A DNA stretch of 64,000 nt, taken from positions 1 to 64,000 of the forward strand of contig NZ_KQ949034.1 in assembly GCF_001514285.1 (NCBI RefSeq), read 5' to 3'. The DNA is from Streptomyces sp. DSM 15324 (GTDB lineage Bacteria > Actinomycetota > Actinomycetes > Streptomycetales > Streptomycetaceae). Position numbers and translations under genes: made by a program. This document shows positions 36,161 to 44,457 of this stretch, piece by piece (the first letter of the stretch is position 1; each line of letters starts with the position of its first letter). The notes under the pieces are model-generated. The model did not search any database, was not told the DNA's origin, and saw nothing but the letters and a program-made list of their open reading frames with translations.

Positions 36161-36474
36161 GCCTCGCGAATGGTCGCGGGAACACGGCCACGGTCGTTGA
36201 CCTCGAAACCGTTCTCCTTCGCCCACGCGCGGATCTGAGCGGTGTCCTGGCTGCTGCCGGAAGCGGCACGCGCCTTTCCACGCCCGCCCGAGGCACGGCC
36301 TCCGGTACGACGGCCACCCTTCACATAGGCCTCGAGAAGCCCGCGCAGCTTGTCCGCATTGGCGGTCGTGAGGTCGATCTCGTAGGTCTTGCCGTCCAGC
36401 GCGAACGTCACGGTCTCGTCAGCCTCGCCGCCGTCGAGGTCGTCGACAAGAAGGACCTGAACCTTCTGTGCCAC
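36139..36474 (-). CDS. lsr2: Lsr2, nucleoid-associated silencer
   Basis: A 111-residue DNA-bridging protein that silences AT-rich and foreign DNA, including many antibiotic clusters. The N-terminal oligomerisation domain (QVLLVDDLDGGEADETVTFA, YEIDLTTANADKLRGLL) is joined by a basic linker. The C-terminal DNA-binding domain has RAWAKENGFEVNDRGRVP; its RGR is the minor-groove hook. GTG 36474 follows AAAGGAAA. A palindrome lies at the probable promoter. The NRPS/PKS cluster 8 kb away could be among its targets. Confidence 0.97.
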   Translation of the reverse strand: MAQKVQVLLVDDLDGGEADETVTFALDGKTYEIDLTTANADKLRGLLEAYVKGGRRTGGRASGGRGKARAASGSSQDTAQIRAWAKENGFEVNDRGRVPATIREAYEKANG

Positions 36475-36540
36475 CGGATTTCCTTTCATCGATAACGTGA
36501 GGGACGGGGGTCCGCGGCGTCCGCCGTTTAGCCGCGCCCT

Positions 36541-36558
36541 GTTATATGCAGTACTGCA
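36541..36558 (-). promoter_or_regulatory. lsr2 promoter -10 and adjoining palindrome
   Basis: TATAAC on the minus strand (36541-36546) is a good -10. Directly upstream is the perfect 12-bp palindrome TGCAGTACTGCA (36547-36558), with GCAGTAC repeated once more to 36562. A protein bound there would sit between the -10 and -35 positions. No clear -35 is seen. Confidence 0.55.
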
Positions 36559-36698
36559 GTACGTCGGAAAGCAAACCGCTTTTGCCGGAAAAACACAAAC
36601 CCCTGGGAGAGGCCGACAGCCCGCCCCTCGCCCGGAAACGTGCGCGTTTCGGACATAGGGCACCGGTCAAGGCCGGTCCGCCGGAATGGGGGCCACGA

Positions 36699-37265
36699 TC
36701 ACAGATGCAGAAGCATCCGGCTGTTGCCCAAGGTGTTCGGTTTCACTCGTTCGAGTCCGAGGAACTCCGCTACGCCCTCGTCATAGGAACGCATCAGCTC
36801 CGCGTAGACATCGGTGTCCACCGGCGTCTCGCCGATCTCCACGAAGCCGTGCTTGCCGAAGAAGTCCACTTCGAAGGTCAGGCAGAAAACGCGACGAACG
36901 CCGAGCCAGCGCGCGGTGTGCAGCAACTTCTCCAACAACCGGTGGCCCACACCGGAGCCCTTCAGGCCGGGCTTCACGGCGAGAGTGCGCACTTCAGCGA
37001 GGTCTTCCCACATCACGTGCAGCGCGCCGCAGCCGACGACCTCGGCGTTGTCGTCGCGTTCGGCGACCCAGAACTCCTGGATGTCCTCGTAAAGGGTCAC
37101 GGTCGCTTTGTCGAGGAGGATGCCGCCGCGGACGTACGCGTCGAGGAGTCGGCGCACGGCGGGGACATCGGCGGTACGGGCCCGCCGGACGGTGATGGCT
37201 TTAGCGCTGACTTCGAGGTTCTCGGGGTTCTCGGGGTTCTCGCCGACGGGGCTCTCTGCGGACAT
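36699..37265 (-). CDS. GNAT amino-acid N-acetyltransferase (short ArgA type)
   Basis: A 188-residue GNAT enzyme. The CoA loop is VKPGLKGSGVGHRLLEKLL, preceded by the core strand VRTLAVKP, and the C-terminus has FGKHGFVEIGETPV. Length and motifs match the short actinobacterial N-acetylglutamate synthases of the Rv2747 type, the first step of arginine synthesis. An alternative N-acetyltransferase role cannot be excluded. The N-terminal ~20 residues (ENPENPENLE) are low complexity. It is 9 bp from the end of the blaI-like gene, so the two are probably one operon. Confidence 0.85.
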   Translation of the reverse strand: MSAESPVGENPENPENLEVSAKAITVRRARTADVPAVRRLLDAYVRGGILLDKATVTLYEDIQEFWVAERDDNAEVVGCGALHVMWEDLAEVRTLAVKPGLKGSGVGHRLLEKLLHTARWLGVRRVFCLTFEVDFFGKHGFVEIGETPVDTDVYAELMRSYDEGVAEFLGLERVKPNTLGNSRMLLHL

Positions 37266-37274
37266 GTGCGGACG

Positions 37275-37709
37275 CTATCGCCCGCCGCCCCCGGATGCCG
37301 AGGCGGGGTTCTCCCCGGCGGTGCCGGCGGATGCGGCTTCGGATGTTTCGGGACCTTGGACGATGCGTACGGCGTCGCGCAGCGCCTGTCGCTGTTCGTC
37401 GCTCATCATCCCGAAGAAGGCGACGAGGGCGGCGGCGGGGTTGTCGCTCTGCGCCCAGGCGTCGTTCATGAGGGCGGCGGCGTAGGCGGCGCGGGTGGAG
37501 ACCGCCTCATATCGATAGGCCCGGCCTTCGGCCTCGCGGCGCACCCAGCCCTTCTGATGGAGATTGTCCAAAACGGTCATCACCGTGGTGTAGGCGATGG
37601 ACCGTTCACGCTGAAGGTCTTCCAGGACTTCCCGAACGGTCACCGGGCGGTTCCACTTCCACACCCGCGTCATGACCGCGTCTTCGAGTTCTCCCAAGGG
37701 GCGAGGCAC
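37275..37709 (-). CDS. BlaI/MecI/CopY-family repressor
   Basis: A 144-residue winged-helix repressor. LGELEDAVMTRVWKWNRPVT then VREVLEDLQRERSIAYTTVM and TVLDNLHQKGWVRRE are the family's DNA-binding domain. The middle dimerisation region (ALVAFFGMMSDEQRQAL) is short and the tail is Gly/Ser-rich. GTG 37709 is chosen for the conserved start; GTG 37718 is an alternative. No BlaR-type sensor protease gene is adjacent, so the signal is unclear. Targets may be the following acetyltransferase gene or distant genes. Confidence 0.88.
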   Translation of the reverse strand: MPRPLGELEDAVMTRVWKWNRPVTVREVLEDLQRERSIAYTTVMTVLDNLHQKGWVRREAEGRAYRYEAVSTRAAYAAALMNDAWAQSDNPAAALVAFFGMMSDEQRQALRDAVRIVQGPETSEAASAGTAGENPASASGGGGR

Positions 37710-37778
37710 CCTCAGCACAATAGTGGGAGATCTCGGCAATCGCGTGCCGAACGTGCGCTTACGCTGTCGAACAGGAGC

Positions 37779-37815
37779 AAAAAGGGCGTACGGCTCCGGG
37801 AGGAGCCGTACGCCC
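37779..37815 (-). terminator. Rho-independent terminator of the 59-aa gene
   Basis: GGGCGTACGGCTCC (37784-37797) and GGAGCCGTACGCCC (37802-37815) form a perfect 14-bp stem on a GGGA loop. On the minus strand the stem is followed by TTTTT, a textbook intrinsic terminator. Confidence 0.93.
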
Positions 37816-37829
37816 AGGGGGGCCGGGGG

Positions 37830-38009
37830 TCAGGCGTCGGTGGCCGCGGGGGCCTGGCCGGCGCCCTGCGTGCGCGCGAGGGCGGCGTCGACGGCCGCGT
37901 CCTCCTTGGCCTTGTTGGCGCCTCCCTGGCTCTTCACGATCACCCTGATCACACCGATGAAGAACACGGCCATGACGACGGGGGGCACCAGCGCGGAGAC
38001 ATAGTCCAT
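37830..38009 (-). CDS. 59-residue single-span membrane protein
   Basis: A small gene whose product starts MDYVSALVPPVVMAVFFIGV and continues with IRVIVKSQGGANKAKEDAAV, ending ATDA. One N-terminal membrane segment is followed by a charged cytoplasmic tail of ~35 residues. ATG 38009 is preceded closely by TGGAG, and an intrinsic terminator lies 15 bp after the stop. It is probably conserved in Streptomyces. Function unknown. Confidence 0.8.
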   Translation of the reverse strand: MDYVSALVPPVVMAVFFIGVIRVIVKSQGGANKAKEDAAVDAALARTQGAGQAPAATDA

Positions 38010-38066
38010 GGCTCCAGGGTAGCCACGGGCGGACGGGACGCCGGGCCGGGGTCGGACCGGCGCGTC

Positions 38067-38792
38067 TCAGCCGACGGCCAGGGTCCGCTGCTCCGGTTCG
38101 GCGGGCGGCGGCGCGGGGGTGGGTCTGCGGCGCGGGAAGACCTCGCCCGGGGTGGGGACGGGGCGGCGGCCCGGTTCGGGGGCGGGCCGCTTCACGGGGC
38201 CGGGAGCCGGGCCGGGAGCCGGTGCGGCGGGCCGCTCGGCGGGCTTCTTGCGGGGCTCCTCGCGCGGTGCGTCGTCGGAGCCGGTCGCCGGGGCGCCGTC
38301 GGCCTCGGCGGAGCGGCCTCCCGGAAGGGCGAGGAGGCGCGTACGGGACGCCGGGACCAGGGGGGCGGCCACAGAGGCCTGGCGGGGCGTGCGGCGCGCC
38401 AGGCGGGCCCGTACGTCCTGCTCGGCGAGCACCTGGCAGCGGGCCAGGAGGGCGGCGGCGGCCGGATCGTGCCGCAGGGTGCGCAGCGCGGCGAGGTCCT
38501 CGGGGCCGGGCCGGTGCCCGGTGGCCAGGACCTCCTCCAGGAGCGGGAGGTAGCCGGCGGCGGCGCCGGGCAGGGCGGCGCGGTACCGGCCGAGGTCGGC
38601 CACCAGGAAGGCCCGCAACCGGGCGGCCTCGCACAGGGCCTCGTCGAGGGACTCGGCTAGGCGATGGCAGTCCTGGACGTCCTCGTCGCTGGCGGGGCCG
38701 GGGTGGAGGGCGAGGGCGAGGGCGCGGCGGAGCACGCGCAGCTCCTCCGCGCCGAACGCCATGCCGCCGCGGGATCCGTATGGCGTGGGCAT
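38067..38792 (-). CDS. Unknown protein with Pro-rich tail
   Basis: A 241-residue protein that I do not recognise. The first ~150 residues are helical and Leu/Ala/Arg-rich (ELRVLRRALALALHPG, QDCHRLAESLDEALCEAARL, LPLLEEVLATGHRPG). The last ~80 residues are rich in Pro, Arg and Ala and probably unfolded. No membrane segment or catalytic motif is visible. ATG 38792 is used; an internal ATG at 38762 (MAFGAEEL) is possible. It may be co-transcribed with the 59-residue gene 57 bp downstream. Confidence 0.75.
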   Translation of the reverse strand: MPTPYGSRGGMAFGAEELRVLRRALALALHPGPASDEDVQDCHRLAESLDEALCEAARLRAFLVADLGRYRAALPGAAAGYLPLLEEVLATGHRPGPEDLAALRTLRHDPAAAALLARCQVLAEQDVRARLARRTPRQASVAAPLVPASRTRLLALPGGRSAEADGAPATGSDDAPREEPRKKPAERPAAPAPGPAPGPVKRPAPEPGRRPVPTPGEVFPRRRPTPAPPPAEPEQRTLAVG

Positions 38793-38870
38793 GTGCCGAC
38801 GATACGCGCTAATCGGACAAATTCGACATAGGGGGCAGGTGTGGCGCGCGCGAATCCGCCCCCCGGCCCC

Positions 38871-39668
38871 TCACATGCGGGAGACGTTCCGCTCGTACAC
38901 CAGCCGCAGCCCGATCAGCGTCAGCCACGGCTCGTGCTCGTCGATCACCGACGACTCGCCGAGGACCATGGGCGCGAGGCCGCCCGTCGCGATCACGGTG
39001 ACGTCGTCGGGGTCCTCCGCCAGCTCCCGGGCCATCCGGGTGACCACACCGTCGACCTGGCCCGCGAAGCCGTAGACGATGCCGGACTGCATCGCCTCGA
39101 CCGTGTTCTTGCCGATCACGCTGCGCGGCCGGGCCACCTCGATCTTGCGGAGCTGGGCCGCCTTGACGCCGAGGGCCTCCACGGAGATCTCGATGCCCGG
39201 GGCGATCACCCCGCCCACATACTCGCCGCGCGCGCTGACCGCGTCGAACGTCGTCGCCGTGCCGAAGTCGACGACGATCGCCGGGCCGCCGTAGAGCTCG
39301 TTCGCGGCGACCGCGTTGATGATGCGGTCGGCGCCGACCTCCTTGGGGTTGTCGAAGAGGATCGGCACCCCGGTCTTGACTCCCGGTTCGACGAGGATCG
39401 CGGGGACGTCGCCGTAGTACCGGCGGGTCACCTCGCGCAGTTCGTGCAGCACCGAGGGGACGGTCGCGCAGATCGCGATGCCGTCGATGCCGTCGCCCAG
39501 CTCCACGCCCAGCAGCGGGTGCATGCCCATCAGGCCCTGTAGGAGGACCGCGAGCTCGTCGGCCGTACGGCGGGGGTCGGTCGAGATCCGCCAGTGCTCG
39601 ACGATCTCCTCACCGTCGAACAGGCCGAGCACCGTCTGGGTGTTCCCCACGTCGATCGTCAGCAGCAT
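38871..39668 (-). CDS. coaX: Type III pantothenate kinase
   Basis: Phosphorylates pantothenate, the first step from vitamin B5 to CoA. The 265-residue protein has the ASKHA phosphate-1 motif MLLTIDVGNTQTVLGLFDG, the pantothenate-site region RIINAVAANELYG, and VDFGTATTFDAV. It is not feedback-inhibited by CoA, a known property of type III enzymes. It is the last gene of the DUF2520-panC-nadB-nadC-coaX operon, 16 bp after nadC, grouping CoA and NAD precursor enzymes. Confidence 0.96.
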   Translation of the reverse strand: MLLTIDVGNTQTVLGLFDGEEIVEHWRISTDPRRTADELAVLLQGLMGMHPLLGVELGDGIDGIAICATVPSVLHELREVTRRYYGDVPAILVEPGVKTGVPILFDNPKEVGADRIINAVAANELYGGPAIVVDFGTATTFDAVSARGEYVGGVIAPGIEISVEALGVKAAQLRKIEVARPRSVIGKNTVEAMQSGIVYGFAGQVDGVVTRMARELAEDPDDVTVIATGGLAPMVLGESSVIDEHEPWLTLIGLRLVYERNVSRM

Positions 39669-39684
39669 GACCGGTACCCGCTCC

Positions 39685-40671
39685 CTACTCCGCGTCCCGC
39701 AGATCCAGGCCGATGTCCAGGATCGGCGAGGAGTGGGTGAGGGCGCCGACGGCCAGGAAGTCGACGCCGGTGTCGGCGTAGGCCTTGGCGTTCTCCAGGG
39801 TCAGCCGGCCCGAGGCCTCCAGCAGGGCCCGTCCGCCGACGATGCCCACCGCCTCGGCGCACTCGCCGGGGGTGAAGTTGTCCAGCAGGATCAGGTCGGC
39901 GCCCGCGTCCACGACCTCGCGGAGCTGGTGCAGGGTGTCGACCTCCACCTCGATCGGCACGTCGGGGAAGGCCTCCCGCACGGCCGTGAAGGCCTGGGCG
40001 ACGCCGCCCGCCGCGACGACGTGGTTGTCCTTGACGAGGGCCGCGTCCGACAGCGACATGCGGTGGTTGACGCCACCGCCCGCGCGGACCGCGAACTTCT
40101 CCAGGGAGCGCAGGCCCGGCGTGGTCTTGCGGGTGTCCCGCACGCGTGCCTTCGTGCCCTGAAGGGTGTCCGCCCACGCGCGCGTGGCCGTCGCGATCCC
40201 CGACAGCCGGCACAGCAGGTTCAGGGCGCTGCGCTCGGCGGTCAGCAGGTCGCGTGTGCGGGTCGTCACCGACAGCAGCTTCTGGCCCGCCTCCACCCGG
40301 TCGCCGTCCTCCACGTGCCGCTCGACCTCGAACTCGTCGGTGCACACCACCGAGACGACCGCCTCGGCGACCCGCAGGCCGGCGACCACGCCCGCCTCAC
40401 GCGCGGTGAAGTCGGCGGTGGCCACCGCCTCCTCGGCGATGGTCGCGACCGTCGTCACGTCCACGCCGTGCGCCAGGTCCTCCTGGATGGCGACGTTGGC
40501 GATGTCCTCGACCTCGACCGGGTCGAGCCCGGCCTCGGCCAGGAGCTGGGCGAGCGCGGGGTCGAGACCGCACTCGAGGTATTCCTCGTCGCCGAGGTCG
40601 CCCTCTGCGCCGCAGGCGCAGCCGTCGCCGCAGCCGCCGGTCGGGGCGAGGGGGAGGTCGTCGGTGCTCAC
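39685..40671 (-). CDS. nadC: Nicotinate-nucleotide pyrophosphorylase (carboxylating)
   Basis: Converts quinolinate and PRPP to nicotinate mononucleotide, CO2 and PPi. The 328-residue protein has the QAPRTase motifs DTRKTTPGLRSLEKFAVRAG and NHRMSLSDAALVKDNHV, the latter carrying Lys for PRPP binding. The first ~30 residues include CGDGCACGAEG, a Cys-rich arm not needed for the fold. Start is GTG 40671; GTG 40680, overlapping the nadB stop, is equally possible and would couple translation. Confidence 0.95.
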   Translation of the reverse strand: MSTDDLPLAPTGGCGDGCACGAEGDLGDEEYLECGLDPALAQLLAEAGLDPVEVEDIANVAIQEDLAHGVDVTTVATIAEEAVATADFTAREAGVVAGLRVAEAVVSVVCTDEFEVERHVEDGDRVEAGQKLLSVTTRTRDLLTAERSALNLLCRLSGIATATRAWADTLQGTKARVRDTRKTTPGLRSLEKFAVRAGGGVNHRMSLSDAALVKDNHVVAAGGVAQAFTAVREAFPDVPIEVEVDTLHQLREVVDAGADLILLDNFTPGECAEAVGIVGGRALLEASGRLTLENAKAYADTGVDFLAVGALTHSSPILDIGLDLRDAE

Positions 40672-40676
40672 GTGTG

Positions 40677-42392
40677 TCACTGCTCCTGCTGGTGCTGCCG
40701 GGTCGGGGGGAAGTCTGCGGTATCGGTGGTGTGTACGGCGAGGGACCGGTCCGGATTCAGCCGTACGACGATGTGCCGGCACCATGCCGCGTCGTCGCGG
40801 TCGGCGTGGTCCTCGCGCCAGTGGCAGCCGCGCGTCTCCTCGCGCAGCGCGGCGGCGGCGACCAGGACGCGGGCCACGCACAGGAGGTTGGTGGCCTCCC
40901 AGGTGTCCACGCCGGGCTCGGCGGTCTTGCCGTTCTCGTCCAGCGCGTCCCGGGCCTCGGCGTGCAGGCGCTGGAGCTGGTCGGCGGCCTTGGCCAGGGA
41001 CTCGGCGGAGCGCAGCACCCCGGCGCCCTCGGTCATGATCCGCTGGATCGCGAACCGGGCCTCGGCGCCGAGCAGCGGGTGCGCGGGCCGGAGCGGGTGC
41101 TCCACGGGGGCGGGCACGCGCGCGGGCAGCGCGTGGCCGGCGTGGGTGTCGGCGATGTCGGCGGCGATCCGCTCGGCGTAGACCAGGCCCTCCAGGAGGG
41201 AGTTGGAGGCGAGCCGGTTCGCGCCGTGCACCCCGGTGCAGGCGACCTCGCCGCACGCGTACAGGCCCGGGACGGTCGTGCGGCCGCGCGAGTCGGTGCG
41301 TACCCCGCCGGAGGCGTAGTGGGCCGCCGGGGCGATCGGGATGGGGTCGTGGACGGGGTCGATGCCGTGGGCGCGGCAGGCGGCGAGGATCGTGGGGAAG
41401 CGGTGCTCCCACATCTCGGCGCCGAAGTGGCGGGCGTCGAGGAACATCTGCTCGGCGTCCTGCTCCTGCATCCGGCGCATGATGCCCTTGGCGACGATGT
41501 CCCGGGGCGCCAGCTCGGCGAGTTCGTGCTGCCCGAGCATGAAGCGCACGCCGTCCGCGTCCACCAGGTGGGCGCCCTCGCCGCGCACGGCCTCGGAGAC
41601 CAGCGGCTGCTGGCCCTCCGCGTCCGGGCCGAGGAACAGCACGGTCGGGTGGAACTGCACGAACTCCAGGTCGCTGACCTCCGCACCGGCCCGCAGCGCG
41701 AGCGCCACGCCGTCGCCCGTCGACACGGACGGGTTGGTGGTCGCGGAGAAGACCTGGCCCATGCCGCCCGTGGCGAGCACGACCGCCGGGGCGTGCACGG
41801 CGCCCACGCCGTCGTGCTGGCCCTCGCCCATCACGTGCAGGCTGACGCCCGCCGTGCGGCCGTCGGCGTCCGTGAGCAGGTCCAGGACGAGGGCGTTCTC
41901 GATGGTCCGTACGCCCCGCGCGCGGGCGGCCTCGACGAGCGCGCGGGAGATCTCGGCGCCGGTGGCGTCGCCGCCCGCGTGGGCGATCCGGCGCCGGTGG
42001 TGGCCGCCCTCGCGGGTGAGTTCCAGGTCGCCCTCGGCGGACTCGTCGAAGTGCGCGCCGGTCTCGATCAGCCGCCGTACGGCGTCCGGGCCCTCGGTGA
42101 CGAGGATGCGGACGGCTTCCTCGTCGCACAGGCCCGCGCCCGCCACCAGGGTGTCGTCCAGGTGCTGCTCGGGGGTGTCGCCCTCGCCGAGGGCCGCGGC
42201 GATGCCGCCCTGCGCCCAGCGGGTGGAGCCGTCGTCGAGCCGGGCCTTGGTGACGACGACGGTGTTCAGGCCGGCGGCCTCGCAGCGCAGGGCCGCGGTG
42301 AGCCCCGCCACGCCGGAGCCGACGACCACCACGTCGGCGGAGATCGACCAGCCCGGGGCGGGCGCGTGCAGTCGTATGCCTGTGCTGGTCAC
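40677..42392 (-). CDS. nadB: L-aspartate oxidase
   Basis: FAD enzyme oxidising L-aspartate to iminoaspartate, the first step of de novo NAD synthesis. The 571-residue length is normal. The FAD Rossmann motif DVVVVGSGVAGLTAALRCEA is at the N-terminus, and succinate-dehydrogenase-like features include RWAQGGIAAALGEGDTPEQH and ALYACGEVACTGVHGANRL-type residues near 380. Its ATG overlaps the panC stop by 4 bp. NadA is not encoded here and must lie elsewhere. Confidence 0.96.
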   Translation of the reverse strand: MTSTGIRLHAPAPGWSISADVVVVGSGVAGLTAALRCEAAGLNTVVVTKARLDDGSTRWAQGGIAAALGEGDTPEQHLDDTLVAGAGLCDEEAVRILVTEGPDAVRRLIETGAHFDESAEGDLELTREGGHHRRRIAHAGGDATGAEISRALVEAARARGVRTIENALVLDLLTDADGRTAGVSLHVMGEGQHDGVGAVHAPAVVLATGGMGQVFSATTNPSVSTGDGVALALRAGAEVSDLEFVQFHPTVLFLGPDAEGQQPLVSEAVRGEGAHLVDADGVRFMLGQHELAELAPRDIVAKGIMRRMQEQDAEQMFLDARHFGAEMWEHRFPTILAACRAHGIDPVHDPIPIAPAAHYASGGVRTDSRGRTTVPGLYACGEVACTGVHGANRLASNSLLEGLVYAERIAADIADTHAGHALPARVPAPVEHPLRPAHPLLGAEARFAIQRIMTEGAGVLRSAESLAKAADQLQRLHAEARDALDENGKTAEPGVDTWEATNLLCVARVLVAAAALREETRGCHWREDHADRDDAAWCRHIVVRLNPDRSLAVHTTDTADFPPTRQHQQEQ

Positions 42393-43402
42393 GAGGCGGC
42401 TCCGAAGGATCCGAAGGTGAGGGGGAGGTTGTCGATCAGCCGGGTCGTCCCGACCCGGGCGGCGACGGCGAGCACGGCCTCGCCGGTGAAACCGTCCTCG
42501 CCGTCGCCGATCTCCGTGAAGTCGGACGGGTCGACGAGGGCGAGGTAGTCGAGTTCCAGCGGCGGGTCCAGGTGTGCGGCCTCGTCGAGGACCAGCCGGG
42601 CGGCCGCGCGGACGGCGGCCGGACCGCCCGGGGCGGCCTGGGCGACGGCGTGGGCGTCGGCCGCCGCGCGGGACTCCCCGAGGGCGCTGAGCGCCTCGGC
42701 ACGCGCGTGCGTGGCGGGCACCTCACGCGCGCGTGCCCGCAGCGCCTCCTGGGCGGCGTGCCGGTCGCGGCCGGCGAACAGGGCCGCCGACAGCGCGAGG
42801 GCGGTGCGCCGCTGCGGCGCGGAGAGGTAGCGGTTGCGGCTGGACAGGGCGAGCCCGTCGTCCTCGCGGACGGTGGGGACGCCGACGATCTCGACGCCGA
42901 AGTTCAGGTCCCGGACCATCCGGCGGATCAGGGCGAGCTGCTGGGCGTCCTTCTGGCCGTACAGCGCCACGTCGGGCCGGGTGAGGTGGAGCAGCTTGGC
43001 GACGACGGTGAGCACGCCGTCGAAGTGGCCGGGGCGCGAGGCGCCCTCCAGCCGCTCCCCCATCGGGCCCGCGCTGATCCGGACCTGGGGTTCGCCGCCG
43101 GGGTAGACCTCGTCCACGGCCGGGGCGAACACGGCGTCCGCGCCCGCCTCGCCGGCGATCTTGAGGTCGGCGTCGAGGGTGCGCGGATAGCGGTCGAGGT
43201 CCTCGCCCCGGCCGAACTGGAGCGGGTTGACGAAGACGGTGACGACGACCTCGCCGTCCGGCCCGGCGAGGTCGCGGGCGGTGCGGATCAGCGTGGCGTG
43301 GCCCTCGTGCAGGGCGCCCATCGTCATCACGACGGCCCGGCGGCCGCCCCGCGCGCGTGCGTGCAGTTCGGCGGCGGTGCGCAGGAGGGTGGGGGTGGTC
43401 AT
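42389..43402 (-). CDS. panC: Pantothenate synthetase
   Basis: Joins pantoate and beta-alanine with ATP. The 337-residue protein has the HIGH-like motif VMTMGALHEGHATLIRTAR, VFVNPLQFGRGEDLDRYPRT, and the Gln/Lys pocket YGQKDAQQLALIRRMV. It is somewhat longer than the common ~285 residues because of Ala/Arg-rich stretches (about 205-260). It overlaps both neighbours by 4 bp and so is translated with the DUF2520 protein and nadB. Confidence 0.96.
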   Translation of the reverse strand: MTTPTLLRTAAELHARARGGRRAVVMTMGALHEGHATLIRTARDLAGPDGEVVVTVFVNPLQFGRGEDLDRYPRTLDADLKIAGEAGADAVFAPAVDEVYPGGEPQVRISAGPMGERLEGASRPGHFDGVLTVVAKLLHLTRPDVALYGQKDAQQLALIRRMVRDLNFGVEIVGVPTVREDDGLALSSRNRYLSAPQRRTALALSAALFAGRDRHAAQEALRARAREVPATHARAEALSALGESRAAADAHAVAQAAPGGPAAVRAAARLVLDEAAHLDPPLELDYLALVDPSDFTEIGDGEDGFTGEAVLAVAARVGTTRLIDNLPLTFGSFGAAS

Positions 43403-44346
43403 CCGGCGTCTCCTTCGGGGCCGGCGGTGCCCGGGGCGCCGTCGGCCCGGCCCGCGAGGACGCCGAGGAGGTCCTCGGCCAGTTCCGGCTTGAGCAGTCC
43501 GTGGGCGAGCGCGCGGTCGGCGGTCGCCCGGGCCATCGCCAGGTACCCGGCGACGGTCTGCGGGGCGTGCCGGCGCAGCTCGGCGACGTGCGCGGCGACC
43601 GTGCCGGCGTCACCGCGGGCGACGGGGCCGGTCAGCGCGGCGTCGCCGGAGCGCAGCGCGTTGTCGAGGGCGGCGCCGAGGAGGGGGCCCAGCATCCGGT
43701 CGGGGGCCGCGACGCCCGCCGCCCGCAGCAGCTCCATGGACTGGGCGACGAGGGTGACCAGATGGTTGGCGCCGAGGGCGAGGGCCGCGTGGTAGAGCGG
43801 GCGGTTCTCCTCGGCGATCCACTCGGGTTCGCCGCCCATCTCGATGACGAGGGCCTCGGCGGCCAGCCGCAGCTCGTCGGGGGCGGTCACGCCGAAGGAG
43901 CAGCCGGCGAGGCGCTGGACGTCGACGGGCGTGCCGGTGAACGTCATCGCGGGGTGCAGGGCCAGGGGCAGCGCGCCCGCGCGCAGGGCGGGTTCGAGGA
44001 CCTGCGCGCCGTAGCGGCCGGAGGTGTGCACCAGGAGCTGTCCGGGCCGTACGGCGCCGGTCTCGGCGAGGCCCTGCACCAGGCCGGGCAGGGTGTCGTC
44101 GGGGACGGTGAGCAGCACCAGGTCGGCGTGGCGGAGGACCTCGGCGGGCGGCAGCAGCGGCACGTCGGGCAGCAGCAGCGCGGCCCGCCGCCGGGAGGCG
44201 TCGGAGACTCCGGAGACGGCCACCGGGCGGTGTCCGGCGAGCTGGAGGGACGCGGCCAGGGCAGGCCCCACGCGGCCGGCGCCGACGACACCGACGGTGA
44301 GCCGCGCGGGGCGGTCCCTGGGGTCTGGTTGTTGAAATGCACTCAC
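43399..44346 (-). CDS. Rossmann-fold DUF2520 protein
   Basis: A 315-residue NAD(P)-binding protein. The N-terminal Rossmann motif is LTVGVVGAGRVGPALAASLQ, and LVLLTVPDDTLPGLV and LPLALHPAMTFTGTP follow. The C-terminal DUF2520 helical domain starts near 140. It resembles ketopantoate reductase or ProC-like dehydrogenases, and its place before panC suggests a pantoate-supplying or related reductase; this is not proven. GTG 44346 is the start. It is the first gene of the operon and the last conserved core gene before the NRPS cluster. Confidence 0.88.
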   Translation of the reverse strand: MSAFQQPDPRDRPARLTVGVVGAGRVGPALAASLQLAGHRPVAVSGVSDASRRRAALLLPDVPLLPPAEVLRHADLVLLTVPDDTLPGLVQGLAETGAVRPGQLLVHTSGRYGAQVLEPALRAGALPLALHPAMTFTGTPVDVQRLAGCSFGVTAPDELRLAAEALVIEMGGEPEWIAEENRPLYHAALALGANHLVTLVAQSMELLRAAGVAAPDRMLGPLLGAALDNALRSGDAALTGPVARGDAGTVAAHVAELRRHAPQTVAGYLAMARATADRALAHGLLKPELAEDLLGVLAGRADGAPGTAGPEGDAG

Positions 44347-44457
44347 GCGAGGGCGGCCTTCCCGTTCCAGTCCGCGCGGGGTACCGGACGATTTCTCGTC
44401 ATGTTAACGCGATTGGGGTTCGGGGCGGCCCGCTCGTCGCGCGGCGGGGCCGGGGCG
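44347..44457 (-). promoter_or_regulatory. Junction between core operon and NRPS/PKS cluster
   Basis: 111 bp holding the promoter of the DUF2520-panC-nadB-nadC-coaX operon. GTTAACATGACG on the minus strand near 44396-44407 is the most AT-rich part. No strong terminator stem for the incoming NRPS transcript is visible, so read-through into the cofactor operon is possible. Confidence 0.4.
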
